Assembly (NCBI RefSeq): GCF_001557235.1
Contig: NZ_LSJI01000180.1
Span: 62,001-126,000, forward strand
DNA length: 64,000 nucleotides
Direction of reading: 5' to 3'
Source of the DNA: Phenylobacterium sp. CCH9-H3
Lineage (GTDB): Bacteria; Pseudomonadota; Alphaproteobacteria; Caulobacterales; Caulobacteraceae
A program made the position numbers and the translations under genes. Positions within the stretch are counted from its first letter, which is position 1; every line of letters starts with the position of its first letter. The notes below the pieces were generated by a model that did no database searches, had not been told where the DNA came from, and saw only the letters and a list, made by a program, of their open reading frames with translations. Below, one piece after another: positions 12,280 through 21,366 of this stretch.

Positions 12280-13146
12280 TCAGGCCCGACGCAGCACCAG
12301 TGTGGCCCAGGCGTCGCGGTGCAGGCGGCGCATGAGGCGGAAGCCCTTCGACATGTAGGCGGCCAGGACCCGCCGCTCCTGGGTGCGCAATAGCCCCGAG
12401 AGGATCGCGACGCCGCCCGGCTTCAGGGCCAGCTTGATGTCCTGCGACAGCGCCACCAGCGGCGGCGCCAGGATGTTGGCGAACACGAGGTCGTAGGGGC
12501 CATCGTTGCGCACCAGCGGGTCGTTCAGTCCGGAGGCGTGGACGAAGCGCGCGTTCGCCCCGTTCAGTTCGGCGTTCTCGTTGGCGATCCGGACGGAGGG
12601 GCCGTCGATGTCGGTGCCGACCGCGATGGGGGACCCGGTCCGGGCCGCCGCGATGGCCAGGACGCCGGTGCCGCAGCCCACGTCCAGCACCCGTTCGAAA
12701 CGACGCGCCTTCAGCAGATCGTGGAAGGCCTGGAGGCAGCCGACGGTGGTGCCGTGGTGGCCGGTTCCGAACGCCGCGCCCGCCTCGATGCGGAGGTTCA
12801 CGGTGCTGGCGGGCGCCAGGCCCTTGTCGTGGGCGCCGTAGACGAAGAAGCGGCCCGCGCGCACGGGCGGCAGGCCCGACAGCGCCATGGCCAGCCAATC
12901 GGCGTCGGCCAGCTTCTCGGTGACGACGCGCAGGGTGGGATACTTGGCCAGCACCTCGCCGATGGCGGCTTGTTCTTCCGGCGCGTTCGGGAAGGCGTCG
13001 ATCCGCCAGATGTCCTTGTCCTCGTCCTCTTCCAGGATCGAGAAGGTCAGGGCTTCGGTTGCAGGCTCGGCCTCGAGGGCCGCGGCGGCGGCCTCGGCGT
13101 CGGCGCGGGGGCCGCGGGCGATGATCTGGACGGCCTCTGCGCTCAT
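12280..13146 (-). CDS. prmA: Ribosomal protein L11 methyltransferase PrmA
   Basis: Trimethylates ribosomal protein L11 using SAM. The 288-residue product has the N-terminal substrate-recognition domain ([23 protein letters not shown] region) and a C-terminal class I methyltransferase domain with the typical PrmA run: [14 protein letters not shown], then [16 protein letters not shown] and the motif IV-like [14 protein letters not shown]. This combination is diagnostic. The ATG at 13146 follows a short leader. It is divergent from the acyl-CoA carboxylase gene. The stop lies six bases from the EcfG promoter of the downstream gene. Confidence 0.93.
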   Translation of the reverse strand: MSAEAVQIIARGPRADAEAAAAALEAEPATEALTFSILEEDEDKDIWRIDAFPNAPEEQAAIGEVLAKYPTLRVVTEKLADADWLAMALSGLPPVRAGRFFVYGAHDKGLAPASTVNLRIEAGAAFGTGHHGTTVGCLQAFHDLLKARRFERVLDVGCGTGVLAIAAARTGSPIAVGTDIDGPSVRIANENAELNGANARFVHASGLNDPLVRNDGPYDLVFANILAPPLVALSQDIKLALKPGGVAILSGLLRTQERRVLAAYMSKGFRLMRRLHRDAWATLVLRRA

Positions 13147-13241
13147 GGGGCGGAGCCTCTAGCGGCAAGGCGGGCGAAAGGCGAGGGGGATCAGGCCGCC
13201 GGCGACAATTGCAGGGTTCCGGCGCGGCGCGCGGGGCGCCT

Positions 13242-13292
13242 ATGATGCGGGCGATGCTGTCACGCCCCCAATCCGAACAGGTGCGCGCCTGA
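13242..13292 (+). other. Possible 16-codon upstream reading frame overlapping the carboxylase start
   Basis: ATG ATG at 13242 opens a frame encoding MMRAMLSRPQSEQVRA with TGA at 13290-13292. Its stop overlaps the CTG (13289) where the carboxylase coding sequence appears to begin, giving CTGA. Such an arrangement could couple translation into a weak CTG start. It may also be chance. Confidence 0.3.
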
Positions 13293-16200
13293 AGCGCCTG
13301 CTGATCGCCAACCGGGGCGAGATCGCCATCCGGATCGCCCGCGCCGCCGCCGATCTCGGGATCGAGACGGTCGCCGTCCATTCGCAGGATGACGCCACAT
13401 CCCTGCACGTGCGCCTGACGGACATGGCCGTCCCGCTGGAGGGCGTGGGTCCGCGGGCCTATCTGGACATTGCCGGCGTGGTCGCCGCGGCCGTCGCCGC
13501 CGGCTGCGACGCGGTGCATCCCGGGTACGGATTTCTGTCCGAGAGCGCGGCCTTCGCCCGGGCCTGCGAGGCGGCCGGGCTGGTCTTCGTGGGTGCGGGG
13601 CCCGATGCGCTCGACCTGTTCGGCGACAAGGCCCGGGCGCGCGCCTTCGCGGCCGAGCACGGCGTGCCGCTGGCGGCCGGCACCGAAGCCTCCGCCAGCC
13701 TGGACGAGGTGCGCGCCCTCCAGGCCAGGGTCGGCGCCATCATGATCAAGGCCATGGCGGGCGGCGGCGGGCGGGGCATGCGGACCGTCGCGGTCGGCGA
13801 GGACCCGGCCGCGGCCTATGAGGCCTGCGCCCGCGAAGCCGAGGGCGCGTTCGGCGACGGGCGCCTCTACGCCGAGGCCGTGATCCCACGGGCGCGGCAC
13901 GTCGAGGTGCAGGTGGCCGGCGACGGCGCCCGGGCCGTGGCGATCCACGACCGCGAGTGCTCCATCCAGCGCCGGCGCCAGAAGCTGATCGAGGTGGCGC
14001 CGGCCATCGGCCTGGCGGATGACGTCCGAGCCATGCTGCAGGACGCGTCAGTCCGAATGGCGACGGCGGCCGGACTGCGCGGGCTGGCCACCTTCGAATA
14101 CCTGCTGGATGCGGGCGACGGGCGGACCGCCGCCTTCATCGAGACCAACCCGCGGCTGCAGGTCGAACACACCGTCACCGAGGCGGTGACCGGCCTCGAC
14201 CTCGTTCAGCTTCAGTTGCGCCTGGCGGACGGGGCCAGCCTTGCGGACTGCGGCGTGGATCAGGGGCCGCCGCCGGTGAACGGCGCGGCGATCCAGCTCC
14301 GCGTCAACCTGGAGCGGCTGAGCGCCGACGGCCGGGTGACCAGCGGCGCAGGCGATGTCCTGGCGCGCTACGAGCCGCCCAGCGGCCCCGGGGTGCGCGT
14401 CGACGGCTATGGCTATGGCGGCTACCGCACCAACCCGACCTTCGATTCCCTGATCGCCAAGGTCATCGTCCAGGCGCCGAACCTCTCCGCCGCCGCCGCC
14501 CGCGCCGGCCGCGCGGCGGCCGAGTTCCGGATCGAGGGCGCGCCCACGACGCTCCCGCTCCTGCGCGCGGTGCTCGAGCGTCCGGAGTTCCTGGAGGGCC
14601 GCGCCGACACCGGATTCCTGGAGACCAACCTGCCCGAACTGCTGGCGCGGGCCGAGGCCCTGTCGCCGGCGCCCATGGTCGAGGCGATCGAAACCGCCCG
14701 CCGTACGCAGGCGACGCCGCCGCCCGGTACGCACCCCGCCGCCGCGCCGCTGCGCGGGACCGTGGTCAGCCTGGAGATCGCGGCTGGCGAGGCGATCGCC
14801 GCCGGCCAGCCGGTGGCTGTGCTGGAAGCGATGAAGATGCAGCACGTGGTGACCGCGCCTGTGGCCGGCATGGTCCACGCCCTGGCCGCCGCGGTCGGAG
14901 AGACGCTGGACGAGGGCGCGCCCCTGGCCTTCATCCAGCCTGGAGAGGACGCCTCTCACGCCCAAGCCGCGGAGGAGATCGACCTGGACCGGGTCCGCCC
15001 CGACCTGGCCGAGGTGATCGCGCGCAACGCCCTGACCCTGGACGAGAACCGGCCCGACGCCGTGGCCCGCCGCCGGCGGACCGGCCAGAGGACGGCGCGG
15101 GAGAACCTCGACGACCTGTTCGATCCCGGCACCTTCAAGGAGTTCGGCGCCCTCGCCATCGCCGCCCAGAAGCGGCGGCGCTCCATCGAGGACCTGCAAG
15201 TCAATACGCCGGCCGACGGCATCGTCACCGGTGTGGGCGAGGTGGGCGGCGCCCGCTGCGTGGCCCTGGCCTACGACTTCACCGTGCTTGCGGGAACGCA
15301 GGGCCACTTCAGCCACAAGAAGACCGACCGGATCCTGGAATTCGCCGAGCACTGGAAGCTGCCGGTGGTCTGGTACACCGAAGGCGGCGGCGGTCGCCCC
15401 GGCGACGTGGATGTGGGCGGCCTGTCGGCCTCGTCCCTGGACACCACCAGCTTCACGACCTTCGCACGGCTGTCGGGCAATGCGCCGCGGATCGCGATCA
15501 ACTCCGGCCGCTGCTTCGCGGGCAACGCGGTGTTCTTCGGCTGCGCCGACATCACCATCGCCACGGAGTATTCCAACATCGGGCTGGGCGGGCCGGCGAT
15601 GATCGAGGGCGGCGGCCTGGGCGTCTTCACCCCGGACGAGATCGGCCCCTCGGCCGTGCAGTACGCCAACGGTGCGCTGGATCTTCTGGTGGCGGACGAG
15701 GCGGCTGCGACCGCTGCGGCGCGCCAGTTGCTGGGAATCTTCCAGGGCGATGTTGCCGACTGGACCTGCGTCGACCAGCGCACGCTTCGCCACCTCATTC
15801 CCGAGAACCGGGTGCGGGCCTACGACGTCCGCCGCGTCATCGAGACCCTGGCCGATACCGGATCGTGGATCGAGCTGCGCGGCGGCTATGGCCGCGGCAT
15901 GATCACGGGCTTCCTGAGGATCGAGGGGCGGCCGCTGGGCCTCATCGCCAACGATCCGCGACACCTGGGCGGGGCGATCGATTCCGAGGGCGCGGAGAAG
16001 GGGGGGCGGTTCCTGCAGCTCTGCGACGCCTTCGGCGTGCCGGTGCTGTCGCTGTGCGACACGCCGGGGTTCATGGTCGGCCCCGACAGCGAGGCGACGG
16101 GCGCCATCCGCCGGGGCTCGCGCCTGTTCGTGGTCGCCGCGGGCATGAGCGTGCCGCTGTTCGCCGTGGTGCTGCGCAAGGGCTACGGCCTGGGCGCCCA

Positions 16201-16531
16201 GGCTATGACCGGCGGCGACTTTTCGGCCTCGGCCTTCACCATCGCCTGGCCCACCGCGGAGTTCGGGCCCATGGGCCTGGAGGGCGCGGTGCGCCTGGGC
16301 TATCGCAAGGAACTGGACGCCGAGCCCGACCCGGCGGCGCGCGAGGCGCTGTTCCAGAAGCTGGTCGGCCGCATGTACCAGACCGGCAAGGCGATCTCGG
16401 TGGCGCAAGTGAACGAGATCGACGCCGTGATCGACCCGGCGGAAACCCGGGACTGGATCGTGCGGGGCGTGAAGTCCTGTCCACCCCGGTCCCCCGGCCC
16501 GAAGGCGCGCTCTTTCATCGATGTCTGGTGA
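13289..16531 (+). CDS. Single-chain biotin-dependent acyl-CoA carboxylase (BC-BCCP-CT)
   Basis: One polypeptide of 1080 residues holds all three parts of an acyl-CoA carboxylase. The biotin carboxylase domain starts KRLLIANRGEIAIRIARAAADLGI and continues with HPGYGFLSE, the ATP-grasp glycine loop KAMAGGGGRGMR and FIETNPRLQVEHTVTE. The carrier domain carries biotinyl-lysine in LEAMKMQHV (Lys about 516). The C-terminal carboxyltransferase halves follow (NLDDLFDPGTFKEFGALA, LCDTPGFMVG, RKGYGLGAQAM). The first ATG in frame (13409) would delete the universal N-terminal motif, so the start is placed at CTG 13289; no ATG, GTG or TTG exists in frame between. The acyl-CoA substrate is not readable; related fused enzymes act on acetyl-, propionyl- or other acyl-CoAs. 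Confidence 0.88.
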   Translation: MKRLLIANRGEIAIRIARAAADLGIETVAVHSQDDATSLHVRLTDMAVPLEGVGPRAYLDIAGVVAAAVAAGCDAVHPGYGFLSESAAFARACEAAGLVFVGAGPDALDLFGDKARARAFAAEHGVPLAAGTEASASLDEVRALQARVGAIMIKAMAGGGGRGMRTVAVGEDPAAAYEACAREAEGAFGDGRLYAEAVIPRARHVEVQVAGDGARAVAIHDRECSIQRRRQKLIEVAPAIGLADDVRAMLQDASVRMATAAGLRGLATFEYLLDAGDGRTAAFIETNPRLQVEHTVTEAVTGLDLVQLQLRLADGASLADCGVDQGPPPVNGAAIQLRVNLERLSADGRVTSGAGDVLARYEPPSGPGVRVDGYGYGGYRTNPTFDSLIAKVIVQAPNLSAAAARAGRAAAEFRIEGAPTTLPLLRAVLERPEFLEGRADTGFLETNLPELLARAEALSPAPMVEAIETARRTQATPPPGTHPAAAPLRGTVVSLEIAAGEAIAAGQPVAVLEAMKMQHVVTAPVAGMVHALAAAVGETLDEGAPLAFIQPGEDASHAQAAEEIDLDRVRPDLAEVIARNALTLDENRPDAVARRRRTGQRTARENLDDLFDPGTFKEFGALAIAAQKRRRSIEDLQVNTPADGIVTGVGEVGGARCVALAYDFTVLAGTQGHFSHKKTDRILEFAEHWKLPVVWYTEGGGGRPGDVDVGGLSASSLDTTSFTTFARLSGNAPRIAINSGRCFAGNAVFFGCADITIATEYSNIGLGGPAMIEGGGLGVFTPDEIGPSAVQYANGALDLLVADEAAATAAARQLLGIFQGDVADWTCVDQRTLRHLIPENRVRAYDVRRVIETLADTGSWIELRGGYGRGMITGFLRIEGRPLGLIANDPRHLGGAIDSEGAEKGGRFLQLCDAFGVPVLSLCDTPGFMVGPDSEATGAIRRGSRLFVVAAGMSVPLFAVVLRKGYGLGAQAMTGGDFSASAFTIAWPTAEFGPMGLEGAVRLGYRKELDAEPDPAAREALFQKLVGRMYQTGKAISVAQVNEIDAVIDPAETRDWIVRGVKSCPPRSPGPKARSFIDVW

Positions 16532-16679
16532 TCCGATCGGCATGAGACCCTTCGTCGCGGCCCATTCTGCCCAAGAAGGCGGCGCCGCCTGATCAGGCCC
16601 TAGGCGTCGCTGCCCGCGGTGGCGGTTGCGGTGGGGATCGATGGCGACGCTGGCGGCGCCCGCTGCCTAGTCGGCGGGC

Positions 16680-17258
16680 ATGCGCGTCCTTGTCGTCGAT
16701 CCCGACCCGGCCCGCGCCGCCCTGGTGGCGGAAGGCCTTGCCGGCGTCGAGCCGTTGGAGGTGCGCCATGCCTCGATCTTCAACGAGGTCGAGGCGGCGA
16801 TGTTCGGGCCGGACGTGATCGTCGTGGCCTCCGACAGCCCTGACCGTGACACCATCGAGAGCCTGCGCGAGGCGACGGCCGCGAACCCGCGCCCGGTGGT
16901 GATGTTCGTCGACCGCTCCGAACCCGGGCTGGCCGAGCAGGCGGTGCTGGCCGGCGTTTCCGCCTATGTGGTCGACGGCCTGTCGGCCGCGCGCGTGCGC
17001 TCGGTGCTGGAGGTGGCCATGAGCCGCTTCCAGCTGATGAACGGCCTGCGCCAGGACCTCGAAAAGGCCAAGGCCGACCTCGCCTCGCGCAAGACGGTGG
17101 AGCGCGCCAAGGCCCTCCTGATGAAGGAGCGGGGCCTGGAGGAGGAGGCCGCCTATCGCGTGCTGCGCAAGCTTTCCATGGACACCGGCCGTCCCATCGG
17201 CGCGGTCGCGGCGGACCTCGTGGCCTTCGCCGGGGTGCTGAAGGGGAATGGGTCATGA
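16680..17258 (+). CDS. nasT: NasT-type ANTAR RNA-binding antiterminator
   Basis: Nitrate-response regulator acting on leader RNA. The 192-residue product has an N-terminal receiver-like domain (MRVLVVDPDPARAALVAEGL, PRPVVMFVDRSEPGLAEQAVLAGVSAYVVDGL), a connecting coiled coil and a C-terminal ANTAR domain (RKTVERAKALLMKERGLEEEAAYRVLRKLSMDTGRPIGAVAADLV). In NasT proteins I recall, the phosphoacceptor region reads VVLIDTESPDRD; here it is VIVVASDSPDRD, placing Ala50 at the acceptor position. The known NasT is controlled by binding NasS rather than by a kinase. It overlaps nasS by ATGA (17255-17258). The likely RNA target is the leader at 18553-18633. Confidence 0.92.
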   Translation: MRVLVVDPDPARAALVAEGLAGVEPLEVRHASIFNEVEAAMFGPDVIVVASDSPDRDTIESLREATAANPRPVVMFVDRSEPGLAEQAVLAGVSAYVVDGLSAARVRSVLEVAMSRFQLMNGLRQDLEKAKADLASRKTVERAKALLMKERGLEEEAAYRVLRKLSMDTGRPIGAVAADLVAFAGVLKGNGS

Positions 17259-18364
17259 GCGGCGAACGGCCTCTGCGCCTGGGTTTCATTGCCCTGAACG
17301 ACGCCGCCGTGCTGATCGCGGCCAAGGAGAAGGGCTTCTTCGCGGACGAAGGCCTGGACGTCGAACTGAGCCGCCAGGTTTCGTGGGCCACGGTGCGCGA
17401 CAAGATGAGCGTCGGCGCGCTGGACGGCGCCCACATGCTCGCGCCCACGGCCCTGGCGATCAGCCTGGGCGCGGCCGGCGCCGAGGCGACGCCGCTGGCG
17501 GCCCCGCTGGCCCTGAACATCAACGGCCCGGCGATAACCGTCGCCTCGCGGCTGATGACGGTGATCGGCGAAGGCCCGGCGGCGGACGGGCTCGCGCGCC
17601 TTGTGGCGCGGCGGCGCGAGGAGGGGGCCAGCCCGATCACCCTGGCGGTGGTCTTCCCGTTCTCGGTGCACAACTACCTCCTGCGGGACTGGCTGGCGCG
17701 GGCGGGGATCGACCCCGACCGGGACGTCCGGCTCACCATCGCGCCGCCGTCGCGGATGACCGAGCTGCTCGTGGGCGGCGTGGTGGAGGGCTTCTGCGTC
17801 ACGGAACCCTGGGACACCGCCGCCGTGGTCGCGGGGGCCGGCCAGGTGGTGGTGCGTGGCTCGCAATTGTGGCCGCGCACGCCGGACAAGGTGTTCACGG
17901 TCACCGAGGCCTGGGCGCACGCCCGGCCTGACGAATTGCAGGCCCTGGTGCGCGCGATGCTGCGCGGCGGCGCGTGGGCGGACGAGCCGGCCAACCGCGG
18001 CGAGTTGGCGGCGATGCTGGCTCAGCCGCACTACGTGGGCGCCGAATCCCAGGTGATCGAGACGTCGCTGGCGGACATGATCTTCCATGCGGGCGGCGCC
18101 AGCGCGCCGCAGCCTATCCACGCCGCCTGGTTCGTGAGCCAGATGGTGCGATGGTCGCACATCGAAGCCACCGTCGACGTCGAGGCCGTCGCGCGGCGGG
18201 TCTACCGTCCTGATCTCCATGCGGTCGCCACGGCGGCGCTGGGCCTGCCTGAAACGCCGCCGCTGGACGTGCTGGAAGGTTTCGGAAGCGAGGCGCCATT
18301 CCGCCTCGCGACGGCTCAGGCCTACGCGATCGAGGCCCGGAGCCGACGTGTCTCGGCGGGCTGA
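17255..18364 (+). CDS. nasS: NasS nitrate sensor (cytoplasmic NrtA-like protein)
   Basis: NrtA/CmpA-family binding protein of 369 residues without a signal peptide; it starts directly with MSGERPLRLGFIALNDAAVLIAAKEKGFFADEGLDVELSRQ. Absence of an export signal, coupling to nasT by ATGA, and retention of the nitrate-binding fold (DGAHMLAPTALAISLGA, LNINGPAITVA, EGFCVTEPWDTAAVV) identify it as NasS. By established work on NasS-NasT, NasS holds NasT inactive until nitrate or nitrite binds. Compared with the exported paralogue NrtA at 20082, it has the same core order but a different N-terminus. The gene is followed by the regulated leader. Confidence 0.92.
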   Translation: MSGERPLRLGFIALNDAAVLIAAKEKGFFADEGLDVELSRQVSWATVRDKMSVGALDGAHMLAPTALAISLGAAGAEATPLAAPLALNINGPAITVASRLMTVIGEGPAADGLARLVARRREEGASPITLAVVFPFSVHNYLLRDWLARAGIDPDRDVRLTIAPPSRMTELLVGGVVEGFCVTEPWDTAAVVAGAGQVVVRGSQLWPRTPDKVFTVTEAWAHARPDELQALVRAMLRGGAWADEPANRGELAAMLAQPHYVGAESQVIETSLADMIFHAGGASAPQPIHAAWFVSQMVRWSHIEATVDVEAVARRVYRPDLHAVATAALGLPETPPLDVLEGFGSEAPFRLATAQAYAIEARSRRVSAG

Positions 18365-18552
18365 ACAGGCCTGACCGCTCAGAACTTGTGCGTTGCAGCA
18401 ACTTTCGGCGCCCAGCGCCTGAACAGATCGCCCCGATAGCAGCGCTTTTCGAACGAGCTTGTCCCATCCCGTGTTGCAGCGCAGCGGGCGCCGTGCGGAC
18501 CTAGTCGCGACATCGCGGGGCAACGACGTTCCGCGACGGCCACTGACAGGCC

Positions 18553-18633
18553 GACCGGCGCAGCGATCGCGCCGTCTTGCAACGGACACCGGCGTCCGCC
18601 TGGGGCTCACCGCCCCGGCGGGCGCTTTTTTTT
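18553..18633 (+). promoter_or_regulatory. ANTAR-type antitermination leader (predicted NasT target RNA)
   Basis: Two consecutive hairpins. P1: GAC(C)GGCGC 53-61 pairs with GCGCCGTC (18569-18576), loop AGCGAT plus C (18562-18568). A six-base linker TTGCAA follows. P2: CGGAC (18583-18587) pairs with GTCCG (18594-18598), hexaloop ACCGGC (18588-18593). Both loops have A at position 1 and G at position 4, the signature of ANTAR-protein targets. P2's 3' arm is also part of the terminator's 5' arm, so the two structures exclude each other. Confidence 0.8.
18592..18633 (+). terminator. Intrinsic terminator inside the nitrate leader
   Basis: GCGTCCGCC (18592-18600) pairs with GGCGGGCGC (18617-18625) with one G-U, and the inner GGGGC/GCCCC closes a TCACC loop. 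Eight T residues follow at 18626-18633, 19 bases before the porin ATG. It should stop transcription when NasT is not bound. Confidence 0.88.
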
Positions 18634-18651
18634 GGCCTCGGGGGATGAGCC

Positions 18652-20067
18652 ATGACGAAATTGAGAAGGGGCCTGGCGGCCGGCGCGGCCGGCGCGGCGT
18701 TGGCCTGGAGCGCCGGCGCCGCGGCCCAGGCGCCTGGCGAGGAGCCGCAGCTGACGGCGCCCGCCGAGGACGGCCTGACCGAGACGGCGGGCGAGCCGGC
18801 CGCTCCGGAAGCCCCGGCTGTCGAGCCGCCGGCTGCGCCGCCCGCAGCTGGAACCATCAGCGACGCCATCGCCGGCGGGAAACTGTTGTTCGAAGTGCGC
18901 GGCCGCTACGAGTTCGTCGATCAGAAGAAGAACGCCGTCCTGACCCGCAAGGGCGAGGCGGCGACGGTGCGGACCCGACTGGGCTGGGAAACCGGCGACT
19001 GGAACGGCCTTCGCGGCCTGGTCGAGTTCGAGGACGTCCGCCAGGTGGGGCCCGAGCACTTCCAGGTGCAGGTTCCCGGCGCGACGATTCCGCCGCTGAA
19101 CGGCGCGGCGAAGGCCAGGTTTCCGATCATCAACGATCCTGACGTCACCGAGCTCAACAGGCTTCAGATTGCCTGGACGCCCAACGCGGCGGCGCAGGCG
19201 ACGCTGGGGCGACAGCGGATCCTGATCGACGACCAGCGCTTCATCGGCAACGTCGGCTGGCGGCAGGACGAGCAGACCTTCGACGCGGTCCGGCTGGACC
19301 TGACGCACGGGCGGTTCAAGCTGTTCTACGCCTACGTCAGCCACGTGAACCGCATTCTGGGCGAGGCGCGCGACTGGGACAGCGACAGCCATCTCGCCCA
19401 GCTCACCTGGTCGCCGGCCGAACAGCTCCGGCTGCAGGGCTTCGCCTATGCGCTCGACTTCGGGAACTCGGCGCCCAATTCGTCGATCACCAAGGGAATC
19501 AAGGCGTCGGGCAAGACCTGGGTCGGGCTCTATCAGTTCGCCTACAACGCCACCTACGCCCACCAGAGCGACTACAACGGCAACACGCCCGACTACGGCC
19601 TCGACTACTGGGGCGCCGACCTCGCCGGAACCTTCGACATCTACACGGCCAAGGTCTCGTACGAGTCGCTCGAGGGGAACGGGACCCGGGGGTTCACCAC
19701 GCCGCTCGCCACGGTCCACGCCTTCCAGGGGTGGTCGGACGCCTTCGTCCAGCCGCTGGGCGGGAACAAGGGCTTCGTCGACGGCCTGCGCGACCTGAAC
19801 TTCACCGTGAACGTGAAGCCGCGTTGGAAGTGGACCTACCTGTTCAACGTGGACCTGCTGGTCCGCTACCACGACTTCGACAGCGAGCGGACGGGCGCCG
19901 ACCTGGGCCGCGAGTGGAACGCCCAGGTCCAGGCGACCATCAATCCCAAGCTCACGGCGGCGATCAAATACGCCGACTTCGAACGCAAGGCGCGCGTCCC
20001 GGCCGGCACGGCCGCGCCGCCGCCCTCCCGGACCAAGGTCTGGTTCACCCTCGAATACAAGCTCTGA
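18652..20067 (+). CDS. Outer membrane porin-like beta-barrel of the nitrate operon
   Basis: A 471-residue exported protein: signal peptide (MTKLRRGLAAGAAGAALAWSAGAAAQA), a Pro/Ala/Glu-rich linker to about residue 65, then a beta-barrel with alternating aromatic strands (LLFEVRGRYEFVDQKKNAV, RTRLGWETGDWNGLRGLVEFEDVRQVG, FKLFYAYVSHVNRILGEARDWDSDSHLAQLTW) and a terminal strand TKVWFTLEYKL. The pattern resembles the alginate-export/AlgE-like porin group. Being the first gene after the nitrate leader and ahead of nrtA, it probably lets nitrate across the outer membrane; that role is inferred from position only. GGGGGATGAG serves as ribosome-binding region before the ATG at 18652. Confidence 0.8.
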   Translation: MTKLRRGLAAGAAGAALAWSAGAAAQAPGEEPQLTAPAEDGLTETAGEPAAPEAPAVEPPAAPPAAGTISDAIAGGKLLFEVRGRYEFVDQKKNAVLTRKGEAATVRTRLGWETGDWNGLRGLVEFEDVRQVGPEHFQVQVPGATIPPLNGAAKARFPIINDPDVTELNRLQIAWTPNAAAQATLGRQRILIDDQRFIGNVGWRQDEQTFDAVRLDLTHGRFKLFYAYVSHVNRILGEARDWDSDSHLAQLTWSPAEQLRLQGFAYALDFGNSAPNSSITKGIKASGKTWVGLYQFAYNATYAHQSDYNGNTPDYGLDYWGADLAGTFDIYTAKVSYESLEGNGTRGFTTPLATVHAFQGWSDAFVQPLGGNKGFVDGLRDLNFTVNVKPRWKWTYLFNVDLLVRYHDFDSERTGADLGREWNAQVQATINPKLTAAIKYADFERKARVPAGTAAPPPSRTKVWFTLEYKL

Positions 20068-20081
20068 CGGAAGGCATGCCC

Positions 20082-21356
20082 ATGACCGCCAAGACCTCCG
20101 CCCCGAGCCGCCGCCAGGCGCTCGTCGGCGCAGCCGCCACCCTGGCCGCCGCCAAGACCCTGTTGCCGACCGGCGCCTTCGCCGCCGGCCCCGGCCCGGA
20201 AGTTTCCAAGGCCCGGCTGGGCTTCATCGCCCTGACCGACGCCTCGCCGCTGATCATCGCCAAGGAGCGTGGCCTGTTCGCCAAGTACGGCATGCCCGAC
20301 GTGGAGGTTCTGAAGCAGGCCTCGTGGGGCGGCACGCGCGACAACCTGGTCCTGGGTTCGGGCGGCGGCGGCATCGACGGCGCCCACATCCTGACGCCCA
20401 TGCCCTATCAGTTCACCGCCGGCGTCAACACCAGCAAGGCCGTGCCGATGAACATTCTGGCGCGGCTGAACACCAATGGTCAGGGGATCAGCGTCGGCAG
20501 CGACCTGAAGGCGGTGAAGGTGGGGCTGAACAGCGCCGGCGCGAAGGCCAAGTTCGCCCAGCTCAAGGCCGCCGGCAACATCGCCAAGGTGGCCATGACG
20601 TTCCGGGGCGGCACCCACGACCTGTGGCTGCGCTACTGGCTGGCGGCCGGGGGCATCAACCCGGATACCGACGTCTCCACCATCGTGATCCCGCCGCCGC
20701 AGATGGTCGCCAATATGAAGGCGGGCACCCAGGACGCCTTCTGCGTCGGCGAGCCCTGGAATGGCCAGCTGGTGAACCAGAAGGTCGGCTACACCGCCTG
20801 CGTCACGTCCGAGATCTGGATGAACCATCCGGAGAAGGCCCTGGGGGTCCGCGCGGACTGGGTCGCGAAATATCCACGCGCCGCCCTGGCTCTGACCATG
20901 GCGGTCATGGAGGCCCAGATGTGGTGCGACAAGCAGGCGAACCGCCCGGCCATGTGCTCGGTGGTCTCGGGCCGCCAGTACATCAACGTGCCGATGGGCG
21001 ACATCCTGCCGAGGTTGCAGGGAACCATCGACTACGGCGACGGCCGGGCGGTGAAGGCCTCCCCCCACGTCATGAAGTTCTGGGCGGACAACGCCTCGTT
21101 CCCCTTCAAGTCGCACGACCTGTGGTTCGTCACCGAGAACGTTCGCTGGGGCGTGCTGCCACAGGCCACGAACAAGATGGCGCTGGTGAACAAGGTCAAC
21201 CGCGCCGACATCTGGCGCGCGGCCGCCAAGGCCCTCGGCGTCGCGGCGCCGGCCTCGGACAGCCGTGGCGTCGAGAAGTTCTTCGACGGCAAGGTGTTCG
21301 ATCCCGCCAACCCGGCGGCCTACCTCGCCAGCCAACCCATCAAGAAGCTTGTCTAG
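20082..21356 (+). CDS. nrtA: Periplasmic nitrate-binding protein NrtA (Tat-exported)
   Basis: Substrate-binding component of a nitrate ABC importer, 424 residues from the ATG at 20082, eight bases after GGAAGG; a second ATG at 20076 is too close to that site. The N-terminus TAKTSAPSRRQALVGAAATLAAAKTLL carries a twin-arginine signal. The mature part is NrtA/CmpA-like: ARLGFIALTDASPLIIAKERGLFAKYGMP, GIDGAHILTPMPYQFTAG, LNTNGQGISVGSDL, FCVGEPWNGQLV. It is a paralogue of cytoplasmic NasS encoded upstream, and is followed by nrtB after 10 bases with TAGGAGG overlapping its stop. Confidence 0.93.
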   Translation: MTAKTSAPSRRQALVGAAATLAAAKTLLPTGAFAAGPGPEVSKARLGFIALTDASPLIIAKERGLFAKYGMPDVEVLKQASWGGTRDNLVLGSGGGGIDGAHILTPMPYQFTAGVNTSKAVPMNILARLNTNGQGISVGSDLKAVKVGLNSAGAKAKFAQLKAAGNIAKVAMTFRGGTHDLWLRYWLAAGGINPDTDVSTIVIPPPQMVANMKAGTQDAFCVGEPWNGQLVNQKVGYTACVTSEIWMNHPEKALGVRADWVAKYPRAALALTMAVMEAQMWCDKQANRPAMCSVVSGRQYINVPMGDILPRLQGTIDYGDGRAVKASPHVMKFWADNASFPFKSHDLWFVTENVRWGVLPQATNKMALVNKVNRADIWRAAAKALGVAAPASDSRGVEKFFDGKVFDPANPAAYLASQPIKKLV

Positions 21357-21366
21357 GAGGCCGCCC

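Noticed and set aside
16541..16591. 16-codon frame after the carboxylase gene
   Set aside because: Too short, no ribosome-binding site and no sign of selection visible.
18365..18552. Sigma-54 promoter for the nitrate operon
   Set aside because: No GG-N10-GC element in a suitable TGGCAC/TTGC context was found.
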